DNA of 35,491 nt from assembly GCA_015486475.1 (NCBI GenBank), contig WFRO01000126.1, positions 1-35,491 on the forward strand. The letters are read 5' to 3'. The position numbers and the translations under genes were made by a program. Position 1 is the stretch's first letter. Each line of letters opens with the position of its first letter. The notes under the pieces are model-generated. The model worked only from the letters and a program-made list of their open reading frames with translations, had not been told where the DNA came from and did no database searches. The DNA is from Bacteroidales bacterium (GTDB lineage Bacteria; Bacteroidota; Bacteroidia; Bacteroidales; VadinHA17). Of this stretch, positions 1-7,848 are shown one piece after another.

Positions 1-218
1 CCCCCGACACCAATACGGCCGTGGCCCGTACGGTGGCCCTGCCGGCAGCCATCGCCGTGCATCTTATCCTCAAAGGAAAGATCGATGTCACAGGCGTGTA
101 CCGCCCGGTGATCCCCGAAATATATAATCCTGTCCTGGAGGGGCTGGAAGAGACAGGCATCCGTCTCACCGAAGTGTATGGCCTCCCGGAAAGTGAGATG
201 CCGGCGATGAAAGCCTGA
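1..218 (+). CDS. saccharopine dehydrogenase-family protein, C-terminal end (partial)
   Basis: Only the last 71 codons are present. The frame is open from base 3 and stops with TGA at 216-218, and the 5' part lies outside the window. The visible tail runs TAVARTVALPAAIA, then ILKGKI, then a PEIYNPVLEGLEETGI segment. This pattern is typical of the C-terminal domain of saccharopine dehydrogenase/reductase enzymes, which interconvert saccharopine, lysine and aminoadipate semialdehyde using a pyridine nucleotide. The Rossmann domain cannot be seen, so the exact substrate (saccharopine or carboxynorspermidine) is not settled. It is the only plus-strand gene before 14.9 kb and converges on the trmN6 operon. 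Confidence 0.75.
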   Translation, partial: PDTNTAVARTVALPAAIAVHLILKGKIDVTGVYRPVIPEIYNPVLEGLEETGIRLTEVYGLPESEMPAMKA

Positions 219-262
219 ACCTGTTATCTTCAGGAAACAGATAAACCAACAGTTAATCCGCA

Positions 263-295
263 GGGGCCAAAATTTTGTGCCCCTACGGCGTTTTT
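263..295 (+). terminator. probable rho-independent terminator after the saccharopine dehydrogenase gene
   Basis: GGGGC (263-267) pairs with GCCCC (279-283) around CAAAATTTTG. A short spacer and five T residues (291-295) follow on the plus strand. The T run is not immediately next to the stem, so the terminator may be weak. It lies between two convergent genes and could act on both. Confidence 0.45.
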
Positions 296-332
296 AGGAA
301 AAATGGGACTGTGGAGAGACGGAGGGTAAGGA

Positions 333-1046
333 TCAGAAGGCCGGGTAATACGCCTTTGTAAGATCTGTGAATTCGTCCGTGTACCCATCCCCGCGGTGGA
401 TGGTCAGGAGATCCGTCTGCAATGGCAATTTTTCTCTTCCGAATTCCAGCAACACCCTGTTGACGGGTTTCTCCGCACGGGAGCGAACCCGCAGCAGCCG
501 GTTGCAGAAAAGCCGGTGTTGCGAGGCCAGGGCAATGATCTTTGCCTCATACCTGGCCGGCAGGATCACATTGAACCGTCCCTCCTGCGACAGCAGGGAA
601 GCCCCCAGCCCGATCAGCTCCCCGTGCGTTAACGTTAACGCATGCCGGGAGGTCCTGTCACCCGGACGTTCCGGCAGCTTGTCGTCCGAAAAAAAAGGAG
701 GATTGCTTACAATTATATCAAACCGTTCTGTTACCTCTGCCTGCTCCGCAAATTCCTGCAGGCTCATACACGAGGCAACGATCCGTTCTGCCCACGGGGC
801 ATGGGTCACATTGTACCTCAGGTCTTTACAGGAACTCTCATCCGGCTCGAGGGCGGTGATCCCGGCCGGGCAACGCTGTGCCAGCATGAGCGCGATCAGG
901 CCTGTCCCCGCTCCTATGTCCAGGATCGTGCGGGCGCCTTCGCAGGAAGCCCATGCCCCCAGCAAAACACCATCCGTGGTTATGCGCATGGTCGCATGTT
1001 CCTGGCGCAGGGAAAATTGTTTGAACCGAAACAAACGATCGCTCAT
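333..1046 (-). CDS. trmN6: tRNA1(Val) (adenine(37)-N6)-methyltransferase, TrmN6/YfiC type
   Basis: A 237-residue SAM-dependent methyltransferase. The N-terminal TTDG (23-26) followed by VLLGAW is characteristic of TrmN6. The SAM-binding glycine loop LDIGAGTGL is at about 42-50, and the catalytic NPPFF motif at about 115-119 marks an N6-adenine methyltransferase acting on nucleic acid. The family modifies A37 of tRNA(Val) in the cytoplasm. Length fits the family and the ATG start is clear. It is the last gene of the tatA operon and begins 18 bases after the ATPase gene. The TrmN6 assignment rather than a general small methyltransferase rests on the TTDG/NPPFF pair and the length. Confidence 0.88.
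   Translation of the reverse strand: MSDRLFRFKQFSLRQEHATMRITTDGVLLGAWASCEGARTILDIGAGTGLIALMLAQRCPAGITALEPDESSCKDLRYNVTHAPWAERIVASCMSLQEFAEQAEVTERFDIIVSNPPFFSDDKLPERPGDRTSRHALTLTHGELIGLGASLLSQEGRFNVILPARYEAKIIALASQHRLFCNRLLRVRSRAEKPVNRVLLEFGREKLPLQTDLLTIHRGDGYTDEFTDLTKAYYPAF
625..642. repeat. 18-bp perfect palindrome inside trmN6
   Basis: TGCGTTAACGTTAACGCA is identical to its reverse complement. It arises from two in-frame Leu-Thr codon pairs (TTA ACG TTA ACG) in trmN6 and contains two GTTAAC sites. Confidence 0.6.
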
Positions 1047-1064
1047 GACCTCTTCTGACGATGA

Positions 1065-1721
1065 TCAGTCATGGTACAGTTTTCCGTCTTTCATCAGCAG
1101 GCGCCGGTGTGCAATGGCCGAGAGATCCTTGTCGTGGGTGACAATGACGATGGTCTGGTCCTTCTCATCATGGATCCTCAGCAACAGTTCATGCAGCTCT
1201 TTTTTGTTCTGCGAATCCAGGTTGCCTGAGGGTTCATCGGCCAGCAGCACCGCCGGCTGGTTGATCAGGGCACGGGCCACGGCCACCCGCTGCTGTTCAC
1301 CGCCGGAGAGCTCGGAAGGCTTATGAGAAGCACGCCCTTCAAGGTTAAGGTCCTTCAGCAGGCCCATCGCCCGCTCCTCGGCCTCCCGTTTGGGTACCCC
1401 CAGGATAAAAGCGGGGATGCATACATTCTCCAGGGCCGTGAACTCAGGCAGAAGATGATGGAACTGAAAGACAAAACCAATATGCCGGTTCCGGAAACGA
1501 GCCAGCTGATTATCTTTCAGTGTTCTTACATTGACATCATCATAAAAGATATCTCCTGCATCGGGATCGTCCAGCGTGCCCAGGATCTGCAGGAAAGTGG
1601 TCTTGCCGGCTCCCGAAGCGCCGTAGATGGAGATGATCTCACCGCTCTCCACCTGAAAGTCGATGCCTTTCAGCACCTCCAGGGTGCCATATTTTTTCTT
1701 TATTCCTGATGTGCGTATCAT
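1065..1721 (-). CDS. LolD/MacB-family ABC transporter ATP-binding protein
   Basis: A 218-residue stand-alone nucleotide-binding domain. Walker A GASGAGKTT is at 34-42, the Q-loop Gln at about 86, the signature LSGGEQQ at about 138-144, Walker B VLLADEPSGNLDS at about 158-170, and the H-loop His at about 196. The LSGGEQQRVAVARAL and DEPSGNLDS forms are those of the LolD/MacB/FtsE group, which power extraction of lipoproteins or substrates from the inner membrane rather than classical import. It starts 12 bases after the stop of the exchanger gene and precedes trmN6. No cognate permease is adjacent. It might serve LolCE-type permeases elsewhere or, as inference, the ATPase-less MacB-like operon 5 kb away. 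Confidence 0.9.
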   Translation of the reverse strand: MIRTSGIKKKYGTLEVLKGIDFQVESGEIISIYGASGAGKTTFLQILGTLDDPDAGDIFYDDVNVRTLKDNQLARFRNRHIGFVFQFHHLLPEFTALENVCIPAFILGVPKREAEERAMGLLKDLNLEGRASHKPSELSGGEQQRVAVARALINQPAVLLADEPSGNLDSQNKKELHELLLRIHDEKDQTIVIVTHDKDLSAIAHRRLLMKDGKLYHD

Positions 1722-1733
1722 ATCTGTAATATT

Positions 1734-2765
1734 CTATGAACAAAATGCATTGTAAAACAGGTCCAGATGTAAGAAAGCGCCGTTGATCACCTTAAAAATG
1801 ATCGCTATATAAAGGGCATAGAGCAACAGGAGGATGGCTCCGTCCCTTCTGCTCAGCTCTCTTCCCAGGCGTCCCAGGATCACGAGCAATACCGCAATGA
1901 TGAGGAGATAGACCACATCAAACCGCAGGATCTCCCGGTTGATCTGCAAAGGATGGATAAGCGCAGTCACACCCAGGATCCCGAAAAGATTGAAAATATT
2001 GGATCCGAGGATATTGCCCACTGACATATCAGGTTCTTTCCTGATAATGGCCGTCAGGGAAGCGGTCAGCTCGGGCAGGCTGGTCCCCAGGGCCACCATA
2101 CTCAGCGAGATGACCCTCTCGTCAACGCCCATGCTCAGGGCCAGGCCAGATGCCCCCAGCACAACATAATCGGCAGCCAGTGCCAGCCCAAAGGAAGATA
2201 TCACCACCACCGTCAGTGCCACCCACCAGCGCCACCGTTTTTTTTCTTCCTCCACCGTCAGGGTACCTGCCTCTTTGGGTGATCTGATCAATAACAAGAT
2301 CACATATAGAACGATCAGACCGGTCATGACAGCCCCGTCCACCCTGGACAACCTCTCGCCCCAACAGGCCAGGGCGATAAAAATCACGGTAACCCCAAGC
2401 ATCACCAGACTGTCAATACGGAACCTGTTATCGGGGATCAGGATCGGCATGAAAAGTACGGTCAGCCCCAGCACCAAACCTATGTTGGCAATATTGGAGC
2501 CCACCACATTGCCTACGGCGATGTCGGGATGACCGGAGACTGCCGCCTTGATGCTCACCAGCAACTCGGGAGCAGACGTACCCACCGAGATCACCGTAAT
2601 GCCTATCACCAGGGGCGAGAGACGGAACACCTGTCCCAGGGCCACCCCTCCTTTGATAAGGTATTTCCCGCTGACCCACAACAGGGCCACACCGATAACA
2701 AAATAGAGAATGTTCCCCACGGTCCCGTGAGGAAAAGGATGCCACAGCATACCTGTGAGAACCAT
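1734..2765 (-). CDS. calcium/sodium antiporter (CaCA superfamily, YrbG/CaxA type)
   Basis: About 343 residues and strongly hydrophobic, with about ten membrane segments in two homologous halves. The alpha-repeat motifs are GTSAPEL with GNVVGSN in the first half (about 62-91) and GTSLPEL with GNILGSN in the second half (about 227-256). These carry the ion-coordinating Glu, Asn and Ser residues of the Na+/Ca2+ exchanger family. A charged cytoplasmic loop (EEEKKRWR, about 173-180) joins the halves. I chose ATG at 2765, which shares its A with the tatA stop (TGATG), implying translational coupling. An in-frame GTG at 2768 would add one residue. Predicted role: Ca2+ or cation efflux at the inner membrane. 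Confidence 0.9.
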   Translation of the reverse strand: MVLTGMLWHPFPHGTVGNILYFVIGVALLWVSGKYLIKGGVALGQVFRLSPLVIGITVISVGTSAPELLVSIKAAVSGHPDIAVGNVVGSNIANIGLVLGLTVLFMPILIPDNRFRIDSLVMLGVTVIFIALACWGERLSRVDGAVMTGLIVLYVILLLIRSPKEAGTLTVEEEKKRWRWWVALTVVVISSFGLALAADYVVLGASGLALSMGVDERVISLSMVALGTSLPELTASLTAIIRKEPDMSVGNILGSNIFNLFGILGVTALIHPLQINREILRFDVVYLLIIAVLLVILGRLGRELSRRDGAILLLLYALYIAIIFKVINGAFLHLDLFYNAFCS

Positions 2766-2992
2766 CACTTTATATCATTGAGATTGTCCCGGAGATCGTC
2801 CACATCATCAAGGATGTCAGCGGCATTGTCATTGATCTCCTTTTTGATCTCATCGGTGGCTTTTTTGAACTCTTTCATTCCCTTGCCCAGGCCCCGCGCC
2901 ACTTCAGGGATCTTATTCGCCCCGAAAAGCAGCAATACCACCACAAAAACGATGATCACCTCCTGGCCGCTAATGAATAACAGATCGCTCAT
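2765..2992 (-). CDS. tatA: Sec-independent translocase subunit TatA/TatE
   Basis: A 75-residue protein of the TatA type. A short N-terminal stretch is followed by one membrane helix (about 10-23), the hinge motif LFGANKIPEVARGLGKGM at about 22-39, and then an amphipathic, charged, acidic tail. TatA assembles the pore that exports folded proteins with twin-arginine signals. It is first in the operon, and its stop overlaps the start of the exchanger gene. No tatC or tatB is in the window, which is common in Bacteroidota where tat genes are scattered. Confidence 0.92.
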   Translation of the reverse strand: MSDLLFISGQEVIIVFVVVLLLFGANKIPEVARGLGKGMKEFKKATDEIKKEINDNAADILDDVDDLRDNLNDIK

Positions 2993-3017
2993 CCCTGTCC
3001 TCCGTTTCTTTGCGTTG

Positions 3018-3025
3018 CGAAGTTA
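3018..3025 (-). promoter_or_regulatory. possible -7 box upstream of tatA
   Basis: The minus strand reads TAACTTCG, one mismatch from the Bacteroidota -7 consensus TAnnTTTG. It lies 26 bases upstream of the tatA ATG, a usual distance. No convincing -33 element was seen. Confidence 0.35.
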
Positions 3026-3076
3026 ATAAAAGATCACGCACAATATTAAGATGTGCCGCATCTTTTTTATAGTAAC

Positions 3077-3103
3077 AAAAAACCCCGGTCATCTGCCGGG
3101 GTT
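3077..3103 (-). terminator. rho-independent terminator of secDF
   Basis: AACCCCGG (3081-3088) pairs perfectly with CCGGGGTT (3096-3103) around a 7-base loop. On the minus strand the stem runs into six T residues. It lies 20-46 bases past the secDF stop. Confidence 0.88.
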
Positions 3104-3122
3104 CCTTGCCATACTTATTTAT

Positions 3123-6100
3123 TTATTTTTTGAGTTTCTTTTTCCTTTTGGGTGTTTTCTCCTGATGGTCCGGACCTTTATCCTTCATGGTGTCATACAC
3201 AAGCGGTGTGGCGACAAAGATGGAGGAATAAGTACCCACGAACACACCGATCAGCATGGCGAAGATGAATCCGCGGATCACCTCACCCCCGAAGAGGAAG
3301 ACGACAAGCAACACCAGGAACGTACTTAACGAGGTATTGATCGTACGGCCTATGGTGCTGTTCACGGCCGCATCCAGCACCTCTTCCTTGGCCCGTTTGG
3401 GATAGAGCCTCAGATACTCTCTGATCCTGTCATACACGACCACCGTATCGTTCACCGAATAACCGATCACGGTCAGAATAGCGGCGATGAACGACTGGTC
3501 GATCTCCATCGAGAAAGGCATGATGCCATAGAAAAGTGAGAAGGTACCCAGTACGATCAGCGAGTCATGGATCAGAGCTGCCACAGCACCGAACCCAAAA
3601 CGCCAGTTCCGGAATCGCAACATGATGTAAAGGAACATGAAGATAAGGGCCAGCAGCACCGCATACATGGCCTGTATCTTGATATCATAGGCGATCGTCG
3701 GCCCAACGGTCTGTGAACTCTGTTTGTACTTCTCCTGGAAGGTCTGGAAATCAACATTGTCGCCCAGGAAGGGTTTCAGCCCCTGGTACAGTTTCTGGTC
3801 CACAAGGTTGTCGGCCGAAGGATCATCGATCATATACTGGGTGGTGATCTTCAACTGGTCAACATTTCCGTACACCTTCACCTCCGGTACTTTCCCGAAG
3901 ACCTTGGCCAGCTCTTTCTGGACATCCTGGGTGGGATAGGCTTTGTCAAAACGCACCACATAGGTACGGCCACCCGTAAAATCGATGCCGGGGCTCAGCC
4001 CCCTTATTGTCAGAGAAACGATAGCAGTGAGGATCAGCAACCCTGAAATAACATAGGCTATCTTTCTTTTTTCAATGAACCTGAAGTTCATATTGCTGAA
4101 CGCTTTCTCCGTAAGTTTGGTCGAAAAGGTGATGACGCTGTTTTTCTTGAGCATCCTCTCGTACACCAGTCGGGTGATGAAGATAGCCGAGAAAAGGGAG
4201 GTCAGGATACCGATCACCAGGGTTGTGGCAAAGCCTTTGATCGGGCCTGTACCGAAAATATACAGGATAACCCCTGTGAAGAAAGTGGTCACGTTGGCGT
4301 CGATAATGGCTGAGTTGGCGTTCTTATACCCTTCCGCGATGGCCTTTTTGATCCCTTTGCCTGCCCGCAGCTCTTCCTTGATACGTTCATAGATCAGCAC
4401 GTTGGCATCGACGGAGGTACCCACCGTCAGCACGATACCGGCGATACCCGGGAGGGTGAGGACAGCACCCAGGGAGGCCAGCACCCCCACGATAAAGAAC
4501 ACATTCAGGAACAATGCCAGGTCAGCTACCGCACCGGCACGCGGGCTGTAATAGAACATCATGTAGAGCAACACGATGAGGAATGCGATGGCAAAGGAGG
4601 TCAGACCGGCATGGATGGCTTCTTTCCCCAGGGTAGGTCCTACGACCGCCTCCTGGATGATCTTGGCCGGCGCCGGCATCTTCCCTGACTTGAGCATGTT
4701 GGCCAGGTCCTTGGCCTCATCAATGGTGAAATCACCGGTGATCTCGGAATTCCCGCCTTTGATCTCCGAGTTGACCCGGGGAGCGGAATATACATAGTTG
4801 TCCAGGACAATGGCGATGGACCTGCCCACGTTCTCACGTGTCAGACGGGCCCACACCTTGGATCCTTCGGCGTTCATCGACATGGTCACACGTGCCTGGC
4901 CGGTATTCTGGTCAAACTCCTCCCGGGCCGAAGTGATCACCTCTCCCGTGAGAGGTGCACGACCGTCCCGTGTGGTCACTTTGAGCGCATGCAGCTCGAA
5001 AAGATTCTGTCCGGGTGCATATTTATATGGCTTGAAATGCCAGCGGAAGATCATGTTCCGCGGGAATAAGGCCCGTACCTGCTTCATCCTGAGATATCTG
5101 TTCACCACGGATGTATCGTGGGCCACAGCATATCCGATCACTGATCCGGGGACATACTTCCCGTCACGCGTGGTATTGGGCCGCAGGACGGCAAACAGGG
5201 GATTTTCTTTTTTGAAAGCTTCCAGGCTCTGTTGTTCATTTGCTTTTTTCGTAGTATCCTCCTGCAGCAGTTGCAGCAACGAGTCGGAAGCAGACACCGA
5301 ATCTTTCGATGCTGCTGCAGCTTTTTCTGCTTTCTTGCTCTGACCGCCTGCTTTCTCTGCAGAGGCAGGAGTGTTTGCCTGTGTTGTATCCCCGCTGGCG
5401 GCAAGTATATTCCGCAACAGATCATTCGCTTTTACCAGATAAGGTCCTACCTCCGAATTGTCGTAGGTCTCCCAGAACTCCAGGTTGGCGGTCTCCTGTA
5501 ACAGCTTCCGCACACGCGAAGGGTCTTTCACCCCCGGCAGCTCGATCATGATACGCCCCTGGGTGGAAAGCCTCTGGATCGTGGGCTGCACCACCCCAAA
5601 ACGGTCGATCCTGTTGGAAAGGACCAGGAATGAGTTGTCGATGGCATCCTGCACCTCTTTGTGAAGGACCTTCAGCACATCTGCATTGGTAGAATTAAAA
5701 TCGATCTTGTCCTTCAGCTCCATCGTATTGAAGATGGCCGCCAGACGGGCTCCCGGCGCGATCGTTTCAAAAGCTTTCCCAAAAAGGCTCACAAAATCCT
5801 CACTGCTACTTTTCTGGTATTCCTCGGCCAGTTTCAGGGCACGAAGGAAGGTAGTATCTTTGCTGTAATTGGAAAGCGCTTTGATGATATCAGGCACCGA
5901 AACCTCCAGGATCACGTTCATCCCCCCTTTCAGGTCAAGACCCAGGTTGATCTCTTTCTGCTGACACTCCCGGAATGTGTTGCCGAGGAAACTCCATTTA
6001 TCTTTCGGAAGACCCGCAATGGAATCCAGATAATGCAACTCTTTGTTCAGATCCCCCTGCGCATATGCCTTGGCATCCTGCTTCACCTTATAGGTCACGG

Positions 6101-6176
6101 CCGTGAAAGAGAGTTGGTAAAGACTGACAACAACCAGTGTTATTGCCAGAAAAAGAATAGCCCCTTTGTTCTGCAT
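3123..6176 (-). CDS. secDF: fused protein-export membrane protein SecDF
   Basis: A 1017-residue SecD-SecF fusion, the usual form in Bacteroidota. The SecD half (about 1-680) has an N-terminal membrane helix (7-27), the DLKGGMNV motif (81-88), the large periplasmic P1 region and five further helices. These include VGTSVDANVLIYERI (about 585-599), where Asp590 is in the proton path. The SecF half (about 690-1017) has GIDFTGG (730-736) and the second set of helices with SVNDTVVVYDRIRE. SecDF uses the proton gradient to pull preproteins out of SecYEG. An Ala/Lys/Ser/Gln-rich low-complexity insert occupies about 262-318 in the periplasmic part. The lysine-rich C-terminus is cytoplasmic. The gene is monocistronic, with its own promoter and terminator. 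Confidence 0.97.
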   Translation of the reverse strand: MQNKGAILFLAITLVVVSLYQLSFTAVTYKVKQDAKAYAQGDLNKELHYLDSIAGLPKDKWSFLGNTFRECQQKEINLGLDLKGGMNVILEVSVPDIIKALSNYSKDTTFLRALKLAEEYQKSSSEDFVSLFGKAFETIAPGARLAAIFNTMELKDKIDFNSTNADVLKVLHKEVQDAIDNSFLVLSNRIDRFGVVQPTIQRLSTQGRIMIELPGVKDPSRVRKLLQETANLEFWETYDNSEVGPYLVKANDLLRNILAASGDTTQANTPASAEKAGGQSKKAEKAAAASKDSVSASDSLLQLLQEDTTKKANEQQSLEAFKKENPLFAVLRPNTTRDGKYVPGSVIGYAVAHDTSVVNRYLRMKQVRALFPRNMIFRWHFKPYKYAPGQNLFELHALKVTTRDGRAPLTGEVITSAREEFDQNTGQARVTMSMNAEGSKVWARLTRENVGRSIAIVLDNYVYSAPRVNSEIKGGNSEITGDFTIDEAKDLANMLKSGKMPAPAKIIQEAVVGPTLGKEAIHAGLTSFAIAFLIVLLYMMFYYSPRAGAVADLALFLNVFFIVGVLASLGAVLTLPGIAGIVLTVGTSVDANVLIYERIKEELRAGKGIKKAIAEGYKNANSAIIDANVTTFFTGVILYIFGTGPIKGFATTLVIGILTSLFSAIFITRLVYERMLKKNSVITFSTKLTEKAFSNMNFRFIEKRKIAYVISGLLILTAIVSLTIRGLSPGIDFTGGRTYVVRFDKAYPTQDVQKELAKVFGKVPEVKVYGNVDQLKITTQYMIDDPSADNLVDQKLYQGLKPFLGDNVDFQTFQEKYKQSSQTVGPTIAYDIKIQAMYAVLLALIFMFLYIMLRFRNWRFGFGAVAALIHDSLIVLGTFSLFYGIMPFSMEIDQSFIAAILTVIGYSVNDTVVVYDRIREYLRLYPKRAKEEVLDAAVNSTIGRTINTSLSTFLVLLVVFLFGGEVIRGFIFAMLIGVFVGTYSSIFVATPLVYDTMKDKGPDHQEKTPKRKKKLKK

Positions 6177-6225
6177 TTTCTAGCTATTTAAAGTGTTAAT
6201 TCCTGTACTCTTGAAAAATGTCGGG

Positions 6226-6233
6226 CAAAGATA
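6226..6233 (-). promoter_or_regulatory. -7 promoter box of secDF
   Basis: The minus strand reads TATCTTTG, an exact match to TAnnTTTG. It lies 50 bases upstream of the secDF ATG at 6176, after a T-rich tract and just past the terminator of the preceding export operon. Confidence 0.7.
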
Positions 6234-6244
6234 GGATTTTTTTT

Positions 6245-6289
6245 AAAAAAAAACGGCCATTCTGCTGATAAAGGGTATTTTATGCAGAA
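6245..6289 (-). terminator. probable terminator of the adaptor/permease/TolC operon
   Basis: On the minus strand TTCTGC-ATAAA pairs with TTTAT-CA-GCAGAA (6260-6289), with a two-base bulge. A run of nine T residues (complement of 6245-6253) follows after a short GC spacer. It lies 37-81 bases past the TolC-family stop. Confidence 0.6.
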
Positions 6290-6325
6290 AGTCCGTTCAT
6301 TGAGGATAAATAATTTATTACCAAA

Positions 6326-7819
6326 TCATTCTACCAGTTTCTCGAAATCCTCCGTCAGGTCCTGATCGCTGAGAAAATCATGCAGGGTGAGACGGCGCAG
6401 GCCGTAAAAATAACTCCAGTATTGCCGGAGAGCACTGATATAACCTCTGCGTGCCACATCTTTCTCCGAGTCGGCCACATTGAGATCCAGCACACTGATC
6501 TTCCCGATAAGGAAACGCTGCTTGGTCACCTTGTATCTTCTCTGGGCAATGGTATCCGCCTTGGCCGCGATCATCACCTGATCATCCTGCAGATTGAACT
6601 GAGCCACATTCAGGATCACCTCCTGGTCAAAGTCGATCTTGGCCTGTTGTATATTGGTCTTTACCACCTCCTGGTTCGACTGGGCCAGTTTATATTTTCC
6701 CTTGTTCAGGCCCCAGTCCAGAATAGGCAGGGTAAACCCCAATTGCACATGCTGCTGGTTGAGCAGATCCTGATAGGCTTCGGGGAAGGAGGGAGCCTGT
6801 TGTGTGTATCCGAACGAAGCAAAAAGGTTGGCATTGACACCCCGCTGGCGTTTGGCCTGTATCATATTACTCTGGGCCTCCAGCAACTGCCGCTGAAAAT
6901 CCAGGATATCGGGATTGTTCTTCTGTGCCAGTGCCAGCGCCTCGGAAACATTAACGGAAAGCTTGGGAATCTCGCTGGGTACCTCCAGCATTATCTTTAC
7001 GTTGTCATTGTATCCCAGAAAAGAACGCAACTGATATTCCCTGATCTGCAGATCAATACCCGCCTGGTTCAGGGCCGTTCCGGCATTCAGCAGGCTCAAC
7101 TGCATCTGCAACAGATCATCTTCAGCGATCGTCCCGATATTGTACCGGCCCTGGGCAATGCGGTAGAGGGTGTCCGAGTTGTGATAGTTCATTTTGGCGA
7201 TCTCCATGTTCATCTGCGCCAGCACAAGATTGAAAAAGAGATTGACCGCCCGCTCATTCACACGCTCTATGGCATCCAGGAAAGATTTTTTGGCCTCTTC
7301 ATACTTCAGCGGCTCGATCTTTTTTTCCCACTTCAGGGGATTGTAATTGAAAAGAGGCTGCCTGATCCCGATGCTGACCGGGGTGGTGATGTACTGCGAG
7401 TTCTTTCGTTCTCCGAACTCGTCGAAGCGGGTCAGCTGGGTATTGACAAAGACCGTACCCCCGGTAGGACCAATGTTCTGTGTCAGGGAGAGGCCCAGGG
7501 TCGAATTATTGCGGTATTTTTCCACATAATACTCCTGCCCCGTATTGAAGTCATATTCCCGCTCAAAAGCCCTGCTGAAATCCGGGATGGTAGCATTCAT
7601 GGTCAGTGCCGGCAGGTATTTCGCCTTAAAAGAACGGAACGACCAGTAATCTGCCCGGAACTGATGTTTCGCCATGATCGCCTGTGGCGATTGGTCGTGC
7701 GCCAGCTGCAGCACCTGGTCAAGGGTCAGATGAATGGTATCCTGTGCAGCCCCCGGCAGCGCCAGGAGCATTCCTGTAATAAAAAAGATCACCCGGGTAG
7801 TACGGAAAAATTCCTTCAT
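6326..7819 (-). CDS. TolC-family outer membrane efflux channel
   Basis: A 497-residue protein with a signal peptide (hydrophobic core to about 25, ending PGAAQ). Two homologous halves of long heptad-patterned helices follow, typical of outer-membrane efflux proteins. The helical tracts around 185-250 and 300-400 include repeated Gln/Ala/Asn-rich coiled-coil segments (EAQSNMIQAKRQRG). The protein trimerises into a channel through the outer membrane and periplasm. It is the last gene of a three-gene operon, 29 bases after the permease, so it is the exit duct for that transporter. Confidence 0.92.
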   Translation of the reverse strand: MKEFFRTTRVIFFITGMLLALPGAAQDTIHLTLDQVLQLAHDQSPQAIMAKHQFRADYWSFRSFKAKYLPALTMNATIPDFSRAFEREYDFNTGQEYYVEKYRNNSTLGLSLTQNIGPTGGTVFVNTQLTRFDEFGERKNSQYITTPVSIGIRQPLFNYNPLKWEKKIEPLKYEEAKKSFLDAIERVNERAVNLFFNLVLAQMNMEIAKMNYHNSDTLYRIAQGRYNIGTIAEDDLLQMQLSLLNAGTALNQAGIDLQIREYQLRSFLGYNDNVKIMLEVPSEIPKLSVNVSEALALAQKNNPDILDFQRQLLEAQSNMIQAKRQRGVNANLFASFGYTQQAPSFPEAYQDLLNQQHVQLGFTLPILDWGLNKGKYKLAQSNQEVVKTNIQQAKIDFDQEVILNVAQFNLQDDQVMIAAKADTIAQRRYKVTKQRFLIGKISVLDLNVADSEKDVARRGYISALRQYWSYFYGLRRLTLHDFLSDQDLTEDFEKLVE

Positions 7820-7848
7820 CTCAGATCTGTTTTCAACGTAAGAGATAC

